From Nicotiana tabacum (Eukaryota; Streptophyta; Magnoliopsida; Solanales; Solanaceae), in the NCBI RefSeq assembly GCF_000715075.1, contig NC_134081.1, positions 64,235,653 to 64,299,652 of the forward strand: a stretch of DNA of 64,000 nucleotides, in the 5' to 3' direction. The position numbers and the translations under genes are program-made. Shown here piece by piece: positions 12,535 through 25,003 of this stretch. The notes below the pieces were generated by a model, which saw only the letters and a list, made by a program, of their open reading frames with translations, made no database searches and was not told where the DNA came from. Within the stretch, counting starts at the first letter, position 1. Every line of letters starts with the position of its first letter.

Positions 12535-15500
12535 TGTCACGACCCAAAATCCTAACCTCAGGGACGTGATGGAGCCTAATATTTCACTAGCTAGGCAAGC
12601 CAATGTTAGCTAATTACTTAACCAGTTTTATCAATTTAAATTAAAACATTAATATTAATAAATTGTGATAGCCTGAAATATATATAATAAACAACTTGTA
12701 GCATAAAGTAAAAATATCCCATAAATCTAGAGTCACGAATACATGAGCATCTAGTGTACTACAAGTAAAGTCTGAACAAGAATACAATTGTTTGAAATAA
12801 GGTAAACAATAAAGACAGAATGGAAAGGGACTTTAGGGACTGCAAATGCCAGCAGCTCTACCTCAAGTCTGCTGCTGATAGCCGGTCCGGGAAATATCTC
12901 CTCTACACACCATAGGGACTAACTTTGGTATCTGCACAAGAAGTACAGAAGTGTAGCATAAGTACAACTGACCCCATGTACTCTATAAGCGCCGAGCCTA
13001 ACCTCGACGAAGTAGTGATGAGGCTATGACAAGACACTCACAATAACCTGTATGAAACAATAATAACAGAAACATAAATAAAAAATAAAGCAGTAAAGTC
13101 AAATAACCGCACCCGTATGACAACTACCAAAAGGCCCCCAGAATAACAAAAGCTCAAATTTCATATCACCATACTAAGAACAATCTCTGCAGCCACTAAC
13201 AACTTATAACACATCAAATTCGTTGTGGCGCGCAACCCGATCTCACCATATCATCATTTGTTCAGATCATATTTGTCCTTATTTTTTCATATCATATTAT
13301 ATCATTTCAATACCGTTACGGCGTGTAACCCGATCCCATCATATCAATTCATTTCAATACCACGCGGCGCACAACCAGATCCTAACAATTTCAACTTATT
13401 AACATAAACACCTCAACACCAATATTTACGAAATATCAATACAAAGAAGAAATGAAACATATAGAACAACAAGGAACTACCAAACAAATGGAGAATAACT
13501 AATATTTCGAAATCCCAAACCTTGGAAGAACAATGGTACCAAAATAGCTAGATGGCTTACATGAACGGAATAATGAAATAAAGTACTTTAAGTAATATAA
13601 GAATGGTAAAAGCAAATAGAACATGAGACAATGAAAACATACAATTAATTCAATTAGAAGCATGTAGCAAGTGAACAAATATTGGGTGAGAAATGTACAA
13701 TCGAAACAAGTAATAGATAAACAACAAATAACAAGAAGACAAGGATAACAAGTAATAATATGTAGCAACTAAAGCATGTAACAAGAGATAACATAGAGTA
13801 AAAGAAGACATAGAAGTAAATAGTCAATCCCGCATTCTTGGATCCCATGACGGCTCATATACAATCATCACCTCTCATATAGAAAATAGTCTAACAAGTC
13901 CTAATTCCCTCAAGTCAAGGTTACACCCAACACTTACCTCTTTCCGCAATCAAATCAACACTCAACCACGACCTTTCCTTTAGAAGTAGCCTCCAAACCA
14001 GTCAAATCTAGCCAAATATGGTTCAAATAATTCAAAATAAGCTTTAGAAACTACTCACGAGTGAAAAAGATTCAATCTTTAATGAATTTGGAAAAATTCA
14101 ACAAAAGTCAACCTCGGACCGGTTGGTCAAAAGCTGAGATTCGGACCAAAACCCGTTTATCTATTCATCCCCGATCCCGGTTATGTGATTTGTTTTGAAG
14201 TCCGACCTCAAGTTGAGGTCTAAACCTAAATTTTATAAGATCCCCAATTTTACCCAAATCCCTGATTTCTACCATGAAAATCTTAGATTTGATGTTGAAA
14301 ACACATGAAAAGTATTGGGTAATTGAAAGGAAATGGAATAAAGTTTCATACCAATATTTTTGGGAAGAAGAAACTCTTGGAAAATCGCATTTAGAGTGTT
14401 TAGGGTTGAGAAATAATGTAAAATGAGCTAAGTCCCGATTTTACCCTCTTTTACCGAGTTGCAGAAGTCGCAATTGCGAACTCTCGACCATCGCAAATGC
14501 GAAACATAGGTCGCAAATGTGAACTGTGCATTAAGAAGCCAGATACGCATATGCGACAATTTGTTTGCAAATAGGAACTGTCCCCCCCTATGCAAATGTG
14601 AAAAACCACTTCGGAAATGCAAAGCTGTCCTAAGTTGCCAGGAGTCGCAAATGCGACCAAGATGCTCGCAAAAGCGGCCCTAGCCAGTTTGCAAATGCGA
14701 ATAATTTCCTAGCAATTGTGAGGCCACCCAACCCAGGCCCATGCTCGCAAATGCGAATTCATGTTCGCAAATGCGAGGCTCGATTTGCGAGCCAAATCTC
14801 GCAAATGTAAACTCATGTTCGCAAATGCGAGGCTATCATTTGCGAGCCAGATCTCGCAAATGCTAGATCTGCAGATCAACACCAAAACTGAAAGCACACC
14901 AGCTATTGCAATTGATCCAAAACTCATCTGATACACACCTGAAACTCACCCGACCCCCTCGAGCTCCAAATCAAATATGTACACAAGTGTAAAAATATCA
15001 TACGAACTCGCTTGCGTAATAAAAACATCAAAATAACATCTAAAACCACAAATCGGACATCAAAATGCATGAAATTCAAAGAAAAACTCAAGAACCTCTA
15101 GAATTACAATCAAGCATCCAAATCCTATCAAACCAACTTCGAATTCCAAAACCAAAATCCGAAACCAAAATTCGAACCCAACAACTATATAATCAACCTA
15201 CGGTCAAACCTAGAAAATTTTCAAACATTCAAATTGATAACTTTTGGCAAAACAAGTCAAATCAACCTAGGGACCACTGAATTCAATTCCGACTATACGC
15301 CAAAGTCTAAAATCACAATACAAACCTACCAATATCGCCAAAAAATACTTCGAGGTCGTTTACCCAAAATATTGACCGTGGTCAATTCTAGATTTATTTT
15401 AAGTAAAAGTTTTTATTTTATCAAACTTTCATATAAAAACTTTTCAAAAAGTGAAACGGACCATGAATGCAAACCAAGAAACATCAAATGAAGCTAATAG

Positions 15501-15548
15501 AGGTCTCAAAACACCAAAATATGGGCTAGTACTCAAAATGACCTATCG
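12535..15548 (-). mobile_element. Family A LTR 'b', shared middle LTR of the tandem block (hybrid)
   Basis: The plus text starts TGTCACGACCC and runs to CCTATCG, where a family B LTR is inserted at the same site as in LTR a. By eye, the first part (12,535-12,900) follows LTR c, for example CACTAGCTA and AATAAACAAC..GTAGCATAAAG, where LTR a differs. The last part (15,010-15,548) follows LTR a, for example CGCCAAAAAATACTTCG, where LTR c differs. It serves both as 5' LTR of the first internal region and 3' LTR of the second. Confidence 0.82.
14455..14870. repeat. TCGCAAATGCGA palindromic array in LTR b
   Basis: This is the counterpart of the array at 3,490-3,835, with about a dozen TCGCAAATGCGA-like units. 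It has an extra local duplication near 14,770-14,850, where a unit group beginning GTTCGCAAATGCGAGGC occurs twice, so the array changes length between copies. Confidence 0.8.
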
Positions 15549-18140
15549 TGTAATATCAGCCGTTTAGCTTTCTAGATCTTTGTTCCCCTAATTAAGACTT
15601 TTCATATGTGATTTTACTATTTTATGACTTGAGGGTATGATTGGTTTGATTTTGGAAGGGTTCGGGTTGAATTTAGAACACTTAGTTCCTTAAAAGTGGC
15701 ATAAGGTGGCCAAGTTTGACTTGAGTCAATATTTTGAGTAAACGGCCTTAGAATCGGGATTTGATGGTTTCAATAGGTTTGTATGATGATTTTGGATTTG
15801 GGTGTATGTTCGGATCGAGTTTCGGGTGATCCGGGAGCATTTCAACGCTTAATGTTGAAAGTTGGCGCCTTGAAGGTTAAAGAGTTTCTTAAATTTGGTT
15901 TGAAGTAGACTTTGGTGTTATCGATGTCCGTTTGCGATTCTGGCCTAGGGATAGGTTTGTATGGTAATTTTTGACTTGTGTGTAAAATTTGGCATCATTC
16001 AAAGTTGTCTAAGTATGATTAGTCGCGTTCGGAGCTAGTTGAAGAAGTTTGAAGTTCATAAGTTAATTAATTTGGTTTTAGGGCGCGATTCTTGGTTTCG
16101 ATTTTTTTTACGTGTTCTGAGACTTTGATTATGTCCATATTACATTTATGGACTTCTTGGTGCATTTGGAAGGGGTCCCGGGTGTCTCGGGTGAGTTTCG
16201 GACCACCCGGAGTTAAATCCAAAATTGTAGAAATTCTGTTGCTAGTTTCCTTCTTTGCGAACGCCGAGAAAGCCTTGTGTTTGCGGTGAAGGAATTGGGT
16301 CTGGAAGACTTTTTTTATATGCGTTTGTGAAACTGGGATTACGATCGTGAAGCTTTGGGGTCACTGTCCTTCGCGTTCGCGAACGATGGGTCGTGTTTGC
16401 GAACAAAGGGTCTTGTTCGCGTAGAGGGAGGCCAGCTGGGGGAGACGCAGGTTGTAGCCTACGCGTTCATAGATATCCTCTCGCGTTCGCGAAGGGTTAT
16501 CCACCTTGTGTATCGCGATCATGATGGTCCCCTCGCATTCGCGAATAAGACCTTCCTAGGCGTTGGCTGGTTTGCCTTCGCGATCGCGAAGAAGGATCAC
16601 TGGGCATTAGCATTTTTAAAACATGGAACTTAGGCTCATTTTCTTCATTTCTGTCAACTCTTGGCCGATTTTAGAGCTCCTTGGAGAGGGATTTTCACCT
16701 AGCATCTCAAGATAAGTAATTTCTACATAATGTGAGTTTAGTACATAGATTATTGGTAGATTTTAACATAGAAATTATAGAAATTTTGGGATTTTGTTGA
16801 AAAACTTAGGGTTTGGTAAAAAAATGATATTAGAATATGAAAATGATTATGGAATTGAGTAGAAATTATATATTTGAGTTCATAAGGTCATGGGTAATAT
16901 TATTCTACGAATATTTTCGGAATCCGGGCACGTTGTCCCAGGGATGGCTTTTAGGGACTTTCCAATTTGTGTTGGGTAATTACTCTAATAGATGAATTAT
17001 GAACTTTTGAGCATATATTGATTAGTTTGTACGACATTTGAATAGTTTTGGAAATCCAGGCATCGATTGGGGGCAATTAGTGAGGTTGAAGGGTCGAGTA
17101 GTAGTCTTGGAAGCGAAGTAAGTATCTTGCCTAACCTTGTAAGAGGGAATTATTCTCGTAGGTGTTTAAATTATTATTTGTTAATAATTGTGGGAGCTAT
17201 GTATGCACGAAGTAACGAGAGTCCGTACGTAGCTAAAATCATGTTTATGTCCGGGTAGATTTAGTGCTTATCAATTATCATGCTATATTTGCAGTATTTG
17301 TACCCATTGTTAGTTTAATTACTAGAATTTATAATTGAAATTTGATTCGAGGTTATGTTAGGCTGAGCTTCGTTACTTTGAGTGTTGGGAGATTATTCGA
17401 TTGTTGATAGAAAATTATGCATCTTGATGCACCTATTTTGGTGTTGTAATTTTGTGACTTGTAGTTCGAAGAGTTTCTCTATTCCTGTGGATCAGGCCGA
17501 ACGCCTCGGCAGTATATTTAAGATGCATCTATGGTTCACGTCGGTCGACCCTCGACAGTGTACACAATTATTCTGGATATGGTTGTATGACCTCGGCATA
17601 ACTCGCGCGTAATATAGTTAGGAGTCCGATTAATATCGCTAGGAGTCCGATTATACTTGATATTTCCTTCATGAGTTGAGAATTTATAATTACTTGATGG
17701 CTCTTATTTGTTGAAATTGGCATGTGATAATTGGAGATTTTAAATTGATATTTTGTTAAAGAATCATTTTTTTATTGTTTGTTATTCCATTGTTACCGTT
17801 GTAGTTCATGCCTATTTATAATTCCTACACTTTATTTATTGACCACTAGTAAGTGTCGATGTCGACCCCTCGTCACTACTTCTTCGAGGTTAGACTAGAT
17901 ACTTACTGGGTACATCTAATATCCGTTCGGGCGCACATCCACATTATCCGGAGACATAGTGGTGATCTGCTTCCCATGCTCCGATATGCAGCACTCGGAG
18001 TCTACTCCTTGTTGTATTTATTATTTCTGTCTATTTTATTTCAGACAGTAGTTATAGGGGTTTTGTATATCTACTAGATTGCTCGTGCACTTGTGACACC
18101 GAGTTTTGAAATTTTTTAGTAGATGTTTATGGTTTTGCCT
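15549..18140 (+). mobile_element. Truncated family B LTR at the same site in LTR b
   Basis: It begins TGTAATATC directly after TATCG (15,544-15,548), the same insertion point as the solo LTR at 4,558, and follows that copy closely. It stops at GTTTTGCCT and is fused to integrase sequence. The end of the LTR, the second TATCG, the end of LTR b and the chromodomain are missing. The join has a 3-bp microhomology (CCT). Confidence 0.85.
16255..16590. repeat. TTCGCGATCGCGAA palindromic array in truncated LTR B
   Basis: This is the counterpart of the array at 5,265-5,545. It has an added stretch near 16,415-16,480 between two units, so the two arrays differ by an indel. Confidence 0.75.
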
Positions 18141-18355
18141 GAATCACCTTAACCCTCTCCATAGAATCACGGACCAAATTAGTGCCCAAAAACCTAGCCT
18201 CTCCGGGATCAAACCAACCAATCAGCGAACGCCATCGCCACCCATATAAGGCCTCATACAGCGCTATCTGAATACTAGACCGATAACTGTTGTGGTAGGC
18301 GAACTCTGCTAGAGATAAGAACTGATCCCATGAACCTCCGAACCCGTATCCTTCA
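18141..18355 (-). pseudogene. Integrase remnant, family A element 2 of the tandem block
   Basis: This corresponds to 7,877-8,085 of the first copy. Another deletion follows: the text jumps from ATGAACCTCC to a sequence equivalent to 8,730, removing the integrase catalytic core. Only a short C-terminal part survives. Confidence 0.78.
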
Positions 18356-18900
18356 ACACCTACAAGTGAAGGTCATCAAATTGGCGAGCCTTGATACGCT
18401 CCAATAACAAAGACTGTGCCATAACAAAAACAAGAACCCGAGTAGGTTCCGCAACATCCAATCTCACAAACCGGTTGGCTAAAGCCTGAATATCCATGGC
18501 TAGTGGCCTTTCTGCTACCGGTAAATATGCCAAACTACCCATGCTCTCCGCCTTTCTACTCAATGCATCGGCCGTCACATTGGCCTTTCCCAGATCATAT
18601 AATATGGTGATATCATAGTCTTTCAGCAACTATAGCCATCTCCCCTGCAGCAAATTAAGGTCCTTCTACTTGAACAAGTGCTGGAGACTCCGATGGTCGG
18701 TATATACCTCACAATGAATGTCGTACAGATAGTGCCTCCAAATCTTCAGTGTGTGAACTATGGCTGCCAACTCAAAGTCGTGAATAGGAAAATTCTTCTC
18801 ATGAATCTTCAATTGCCGATACGCGTAGAAAATCGCCCTACCATCCTACATCAATACCGCTCCAAGCCCAATATGTGATGCATCATAATACACGGTATAG
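18356..18900 (-). pseudogene. RNase H remnant, family A element 2 of the tandem block
   Basis: The minus strand carries [35 protein letters not shown] sequence split here by position (18,629-18,500), nearly identical to the first copy at 9,014-8,900. The start of the domain lies towards 18,900 and has a stop and frame changes. It has the same role and place as the remnant at 8,771-9,300. Confidence 0.78.
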
Positions 18901-20095
18901 GATCCCGAACCTGTAGGCAACACCAACACTGGGGCTGTAGTCAATGCAGTTTTGAGCTTTTTGAAAGCTCAACTCACACTCGTCAAACCATCTGAAAAGA
19001 GCACCCTTCTGGGTCAACTTGGTCAATGGGGTTGAGATAGATAAAAAAAACCCTCCACGAACCAACGATAATAGCCCGCCAAACCCAAGAAGCTCCGAAT
19101 CTTTATAGCTGAAGTAGGTCTAGGCCAGTTCTGAACTGCCTCAATCTTCTTAGGATCCACTTTAATGCCCTCGAAAGATACAACATGGCCCAAAAAAGAA
19201 ACTGAATCCAACCAGAACACACACTTTGAAAAATTGGCATATAACTGACGATCCCTCAAAGTCTGAAGTACGATCCAAAGATGTTGCTCATACTCCTTTC
19301 GACTATGGGAGTAAACCAAAATATCATCAATGAAGACGATCACAAAAGAATCCAAACTCGGTTAATCAAATCCATAAATGTGGTTGAGGCATTAGTCAAG
19401 CCAAATGACATCACTAAGAACTCATAGTGACTATACTGAGTCCGAAAAGCTATCTTAGGGACATCTAATGCCCTAATCTTCAACTGATGGTAGCCAGATC
19501 TCAAATCAATCTTGGAAAGCACCTTGGCACCCTGAAACTGATCAAATAAGTCATCAATCCTTGGCAAATGATACTTGTTCTTGATAGTGACCTTCTTTAA
19601 CTACCGATAATCTATACACATCCTCATTGTTCCATATTTCTTCTTCACAAACAACAATGGTACACCCCAAGGCGAGATACTAGGTCTAATGAATCTCTTA
19701 TCAAGCAAATCCTGCAACTGCCCCTTCAATTCCTTAAACTCCATTGGGGCCATACGGTATGGTGGAATGGAAATGGGTTGCGTGCTCGGAGCCAAGTCAA
19801 TGAAAAATTCAATATCTCTATCGGGCAGCATACCCGTCATATTTGTAGGAAATACCTCTAGGAATTCGCGCAATACTGGTACTAAATTCTTGGAAGGAAC
19901 CTCTGCACTAGGATCACGAATATAGGCCAAATATGCTAGACATCCGTTCTCGAACATATGCCAAGCCTTCACATAAGAAATAACCTTGCTAGTAGAATGG
20001 CCAGGAGTCCCTCTCCACTTTAATCGAGGAAACTCCGGCATGGATAATGTCGCAGTATTAGCGTGACAGTCCAAAATAGATAAGGTGACAACCAA
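18883..20095 (-). pseudogene. Reverse transcriptase remnant, family A element 2 of the tandem block
   Basis: Motifs in order on the minus strand: [45 protein letters not shown], then the active site FIDDILVYS near 19,330, which is intact here, unlike the first copy. A frameshift near 19,355 and a stop near 19,600 split the domain into three frames. The intact active site shows that the loss in copy 1 came after the two copies separated, or that copy 1 decayed on its own. Confidence 0.83.
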
Positions 20096-20395
20096 TCCAT
20101 GCCCAATATAACATCAAAGTCCACCATATCTAGAAGTAGAAGGTCTACCCTAGTCTCACAGCTCCTAATAGAAATCACACACGAGCGATAAACACGATCT
20201 ACCACAATAGAAACTCCCACAAACGTGGACATATAGATAGGAGTGCTCAAAGAATCACGAGGCATAACCATATATGAAGCAAAATAGGATGACATATATA
20301 AATAAGTAGAGCCCGAATAAAATAAAACTGAGGCATCTTTATGGCAAACAGGAACAATACATGTGATGACAACATCAGATGACTCTGCCTCAGGT
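20020..20395 (-). pseudogene. Retropepsin remnant, family A element 2 of the tandem block
   Basis: The minus strand shows [17 protein letters not shown] as in copy 1. The active-site stretch near 20,320 reads LFYSGSTYLYMSS: the catalytic Asp of DPGS is replaced by Tyr. A short deletion after WLSPY shifts the frame. The enzyme would be inactive. Confidence 0.78.
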
Positions 20396-21929
20396 CTAGC
20401 TAGAAATACATAGAAATGAGTATAGGCCCACCACTATGACCTCTGCCTCCCGGACAACCTCTAATTGGTTGACCTCCACGTCTAATGGCTGAACCACCAC
20501 CTCTAGCTTCCTGACCCCCACCTCTAGCTGGCCGAGTTGGCGGTGGAGCAACCATTGCTGAAATCGTGGCACGAGAACCCTGCTGAGGCACACTACTCTA
20601 AAGTATGGGATAGTACCTTCTGATATGACCCGTACCTCCATAGTTAAAGCACTCTTTCGGCTGTTGTGGCTGCTGAAGCTGAGACTGACCTTGACGGCCT
20701 GGATAACCACTGTGATAGCTCTAAATCGGTGGTGCACTAATGGGAGCTGAAGGTGCACTATAGGACAACTAATCATGATGAGACTCATAAGAACCATGGC
20801 TGCCCGAAGCGTCGTGTGCTGGCTGAACCGCTGAGTGATTTAACTTGTGAGGATGACCTCTACCAAATGAACCTTTGATTCTAGATGAGGCACCGCTGAA
20901 ACCACTAAAATGAAGAGGTCTCTTTTCAGATACCGCGTCTCTACCCTGACCACGAATCATCTCGATCCTTTTAGCAATCTCTACTACCCACTGAAAAGAA
21001 ATATCATCCCCAGTCTCCTTGGCCATCTACAACTTGATACCGAGAGCAAGACCATCAATGAATCTCCTCACTCTTTCCCTCTCAGTAGGAAGTAAGGCAA
21101 CTGCATGGTGAGCTAAATCCATGAGTCTAGTCTCATACTGGGTAACAGTCATGCTACCCTGCTGAAGGCGCTCAAGCTGATTGTGGTACTCCTCTCTCAG
21201 AGTGAAAGGAATGAACTTCTCCTGAAAAAGCTGCGAAAATTCCCAAGTGAATGGCGGTGAATCCTGCTATTCTGCCTCGCTCAAAATCCTGCCACCACCT
21301 CTTGGTAGAACCGGTCATCTGAAACACTACAAAGTCGACTCCATTGGTCTCCATAATACCCATGTTGCACAACACCTCGTGGCAAATATCCAAATAATCT
21401 TGTGGGTCCTCAGAAGGGGTACCACCAAATTGAATAAGAAAGGGCTTTGTGAACTTATCCAACCTCATCAATCCCTTAGAGGACATCACAGGCCTCTCCC
21501 TAGTGTAGCAATAACTTGTTGGACTACCCTAACTGCTGGAACCGCCGGAGTCTAATACAGGGGAGCCATCCACTCCAGAGTGTGAGTGGCGGGAGTCTGA
21601 GCTCCTCCCCCATCCTGAGAGACAACTAGTGCCATAGGAAATACTCCGTCCTGGGCCACACTCTACATAAGGCCCACTAAGAAGACTAGGGCATCCTGAA
21701 GTATGGGAGTAGTAATAAATCCCTCCAAGACCTAAGCGGGTCTGACTGGTGCGGTCTGAGTTGGGATCTCCTCCTCATGCTCAATCTGAGGCTCTGCAGT
21801 GGGTGCTTCTGCACGTGTTTTAGGCTGAGCTCTACCTCTGCCTCGGCCTCGGCACCTACCCCTAGTAGTGGATGCAACAGGGGGCTCTGGCGCCTGCCCC
21901 ACTGTAAATACTGTACGTGTTCTAACCAT
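20396..21929 (-). pseudogene. Decayed gag, family A element 2 of the tandem block
   Basis: It starts MVRTRTVFTVGQ at 21,929. The capsid-type region lies at 21,489-21,172 (FTKPFLIQFGGT, FVVFQMTGSTKRWW). The zinc knuckle near 20,650 reads CFNYGGTGHIRRYY, with two of three cysteines lost. A frame shift near 21,240 and other breaks are present. It is collinear with the gag at 10,860-12,332. Confidence 0.8.
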
Positions 21930-22116
21930 CTATGAGAGAACAAGAATAGAATGATTCAAACTTCAGTAATAGAATAAAGTTGCACGACACTGAATGAAAG
22001 AAGTGAGAATTTTCCTAAAGCTCTGTAGCCTATAGAAGATAAGTATAGACATCTCTGTACCGATCCTCAGACTCTACTAAGCTTGCTCATGACTCGTGAG
22101 ACCTAGGCAACCTAGT

Positions 22117-22128
22117 GCTCTGATACCA
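22117..22128 (-). other. Primer binding site (initiator Met tRNA type), second tandem unit
   Basis: The minus strand reads TGGTATCAGAGC, three bases from the edge of LTR c, exactly as in the first unit. Confidence 0.87.
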
Positions 22129-22131
22129 TCT

Positions 22132-23037
22132 TGTCACGACCTGAAATCCTAACCTCGGGGACGTGATGGCGCCTAACATTTCACTAGCTACGCAAGCCAA
22201 CGTTAGCTAATTACTTAACCAGTTTTATCAATTTAAATCAAAACATTAATAATAATAATAAACTATGATAGCCTGAAATATATATAATAAACAACGTGTA
22301 GCATAAAGTAAAAATATCCCAGAAATCTGGAGTCACGAATACATGAGCATCTAGAGTACTACAAGTAAAGTCTGAACAAGAATACAATTGTTTGAAATAA
22401 GGTAAACAATAAAGACAGAATGGAAGGGGACTTTAGGGATTGCGAATGCTAGCAGCTCTACCTCAAGTCTCTTGCTGATAGCCGGTCCGGGCAAGATCTC
22501 CTCTACACGTCGCAGGGACCAAAACTCAAGAACCTCTAGAATTGCAACCAGGCATCAGAATCATATCAAACCAACTCTGAATTGCACCAAATTTGGAAAA
22601 CAAGTTTCAAATAGAATAACGAACCTATTCCAAGTCCCAAAATAAAAATTCGAATCTAATAACCATAAAATCAACCTATGGTCAAATCTAGGAAATTTCC
22701 AAACATTCAAATTGCTAATTTCGGCAAAACAAGTCAAATCAACATAGGGACTTTTGAATTCAATTCCGGGCATACGCCCAAGTCCAAAATCACAATATGA
22801 ACTTAATGAAATCATCAAAACACCGATTTGGAGTCGTTTATCCAAAATGTTGACTGTGGTCAACTCTAGCCTCATTTTTAGTCAAAAGTTTCATTTTAAT
22901 CAAAATTTCATATAAACGTTTTTCGAAAAGCAACACGGATCATGCACGCAAACCAAAAAATATCAAATGAATCTAATAGAAGTCCCAGAACACAAAAATA
23001 AGGGCTAGTACTCAAAATGAACTATTGGGTCGTCATA
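22132..23037 (-). mobile_element. Family A LTR 'c', internally deleted outer LTR of the tandem block
   Basis: It starts TGTCACGACC and ends GGGTCGTCATA, where CA is usual. Near 22,520 the text jumps from the part equivalent to 12,910 to the part equivalent to 15,080, so about 2.2 kb, including the palindromic array, is gone. It has no family B insert at the TATCG site, unlike LTRs a and b. Confidence 0.8.
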
Positions 23038-24527
23038 GATATAATTTAAGAATTTTTCAAAATTGATATTTAGACCTCAAATTAAGGTCGGATTTAGAAA
23101 TAAATCACATAACCGGGCTCGGGGGTGAATGGGTAATTATATTTTTGTCCACTTCTCGGATTTGGACCAAGCGAGCCCGGGGTTGACTTTTGTTGACTTT
23201 TTCAAATTCATCAAAGATTGAACCTTTTTCATTTGTGGGATGTTTCTAAAGCTTAATGTGAATTATTTGAACGATATTTGGCTAGATTTGGTTGGTTTGG
23301 AGGCTTGTTCGAAAGGCAAAGATGTGGTTAGTTATTGAGTTGATTGCGCAAAGAGGTAAGTATTGTGTCTAACCTTGACTTAAAGGAATTAGGACTTGTT
23401 GTTCTATTTGTTATGTGAATTATGTGGGAAAATAACGTATATGCGAGGTGACGAGTGTATATGCGTCGTCATGGGGATTAAAGCATGCGGGATTGGGCTA
23501 TTTACTTCTATGTCTTTATTTATTCTATGTTATCTACTATTACATGCTTAAATTGCTACATATTCTTACTTATTATCTATGCTTTACTTGTTATTTGTTA
23601 TTTAATTGTTAATTGTTTCGTTTTTCTAATTTCTCACTCAATATTTCCTTACCTGCTACATGTTCCTACTTGTCGTAATTGTATATTTTCATTGTCACAT
23701 GTCTTTACTTGCTTTTATTGTCCTTATATTACTTGATGCACTCCATTATGTTATTTCGATTACATGAGTCATTTAGCTATTCTTGTATTGATGAATTGTC
23801 AAAGTTTAGGATTACGAGGTGTTGGATATTCTCTGTTTGTGTTGGTAGTTCTTTAATGTTCCGCACGTTTCATTTCTCTTGTGTGTTGAGATTATGTAAT
23901 TGGTTGTGTTGAGTTATTTATGTTAATAAGTTGATGTTGGAGTGGGTTGCGCGCCACAACGGTTATTGTGTTGTAGTTGTTTGTTGTTGGAGCATTTTAT
24001 TTCGGTATTGTGATATGAGATTGAGATCATGTTATTCTGGGGTCCTATGGTATTTAACCTTCAGGTCTGTTTATATGAGTTTACTACTTTATTTCTATTC
24101 CTGTATTCTGTTATTATTATTTCGTACAAGTTTATTATGAGTGACTTGCCATAGCCTCATCGCTACTTCATCGAGGTTAGGCTCGGCACTTACAGAGTAC
24201 ATGAGGTCGGTTGTACACATGCTATACTTCTGCACTTCTTTTATAGATCCCAGTGTTAGTCCTAGCGGCGCGTAGCGGAGACTGCTCGGATTGAACTGCT
24301 TTAGGAGACTTGAGGTAGATCTTATGGCATTCATAGTCCCTGAAGTCCCATTCTATTATGTTTTACTGTTTTAGTTTCAAACAATTGTACTTTATTTCAT
24401 ACCGTATTTGTAGTATTCTAGTTGCTCATGTGTCAGTCGTTGATAATTTTGTCAGCAGCCAATTGTTCTCGAATGGGGACTTAATGGAGCCCTTTTACAA
24501 ATAATATCTCATGGATTTATTGGTGAT

Positions 24528-24612
24528 CATTTCGTCCAAGAAGAGGAGTTCCTCTAATTCTATGAATTTTTCTAGAAGACTCTTTTCTTGAATATTATTC
24601 AAAAAAATTTCG
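24528..24612 (-). pseudogene. Short duplicate of plastid cemA sequence
   Basis: These 85 bases repeat 24,777-24,861 almost exactly (offset 249), covering the minus-strand codons around [19 protein letters not shown]. The 100 bases between this copy and the main cemA piece are not recognised. The copy shows a local duplication during or after plastid DNA insertion. Confidence 0.82.
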
Positions 24613-24712
24613 TAAAATCCAGAGCATAATGTAAAATCCAAATTTGAAAAGACAAGTAACGGAAACAGAAGTCCTCATATAACAAGTCCCTCCTTGCATT
24701 GGCAAGTCACCA

Positions 24713-25003
24713 CTCACATGCACGCAATTTTTCCTATCCCAAACTCTTCGAGATGTGTTTCCGAGTATTCCTTGACCATTTCGTCCAAGAAGAGGAGTTC
24801 CTCTAATTCTATGAATTTTTCTAGAAGACTCTTTTCTTGAATATTATTCAAAAAGATTTCGGATTGCCCAGTATTCCACCAATTAGTAACCCAAGATTCC
24901 AGACATTTATTAACTGAGAAAGAAATCCACCAGGGCAAAAATACTATAGATGCAAGATAGAAAAGAGGAGTGAATGCTTTCTTTTTTGCCATTTTTTCAT
25001 CTG
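24713..25003 (-). pseudogene. cemA: Nuclear insert of plastid DNA: 5' end of cemA
   Basis: The minus strand from 24,992 encodes about 90 codons starting [18 protein letters not shown] and continuing [19 protein letters not shown], the N-terminus of CemA (ycf10), a plastid inner-envelope protein of about 229 residues linked to inorganic carbon uptake. It stops matching after about residue 87 (EEFGIG) and carries small changes. It is embedded in a retrotransposon LTR and has no plastid neighbours (petA, ycf4) beside it, so it is a nuclear plastid DNA fragment and not a gene. Recognition is from memory of the Solanaceae CemA sequence. Confidence 0.9.

Noticed and set aside
23485..24140. Hydrophobic frames of 69-83 codons as small membrane proteins
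   Set aside because: They overlap one another within a T-rich LTR stretch. Matching stretches of the minus-strand LTRs (for example 13,499-13,848) also give chance hydrophobic frames.
24714..24992. Functional cemA gene in the nucleus
   Set aside because: Only the first ~40% of the protein is present, with no plastid context and an adjacent partial duplicate. A nuclear plastid DNA fragment explains it.
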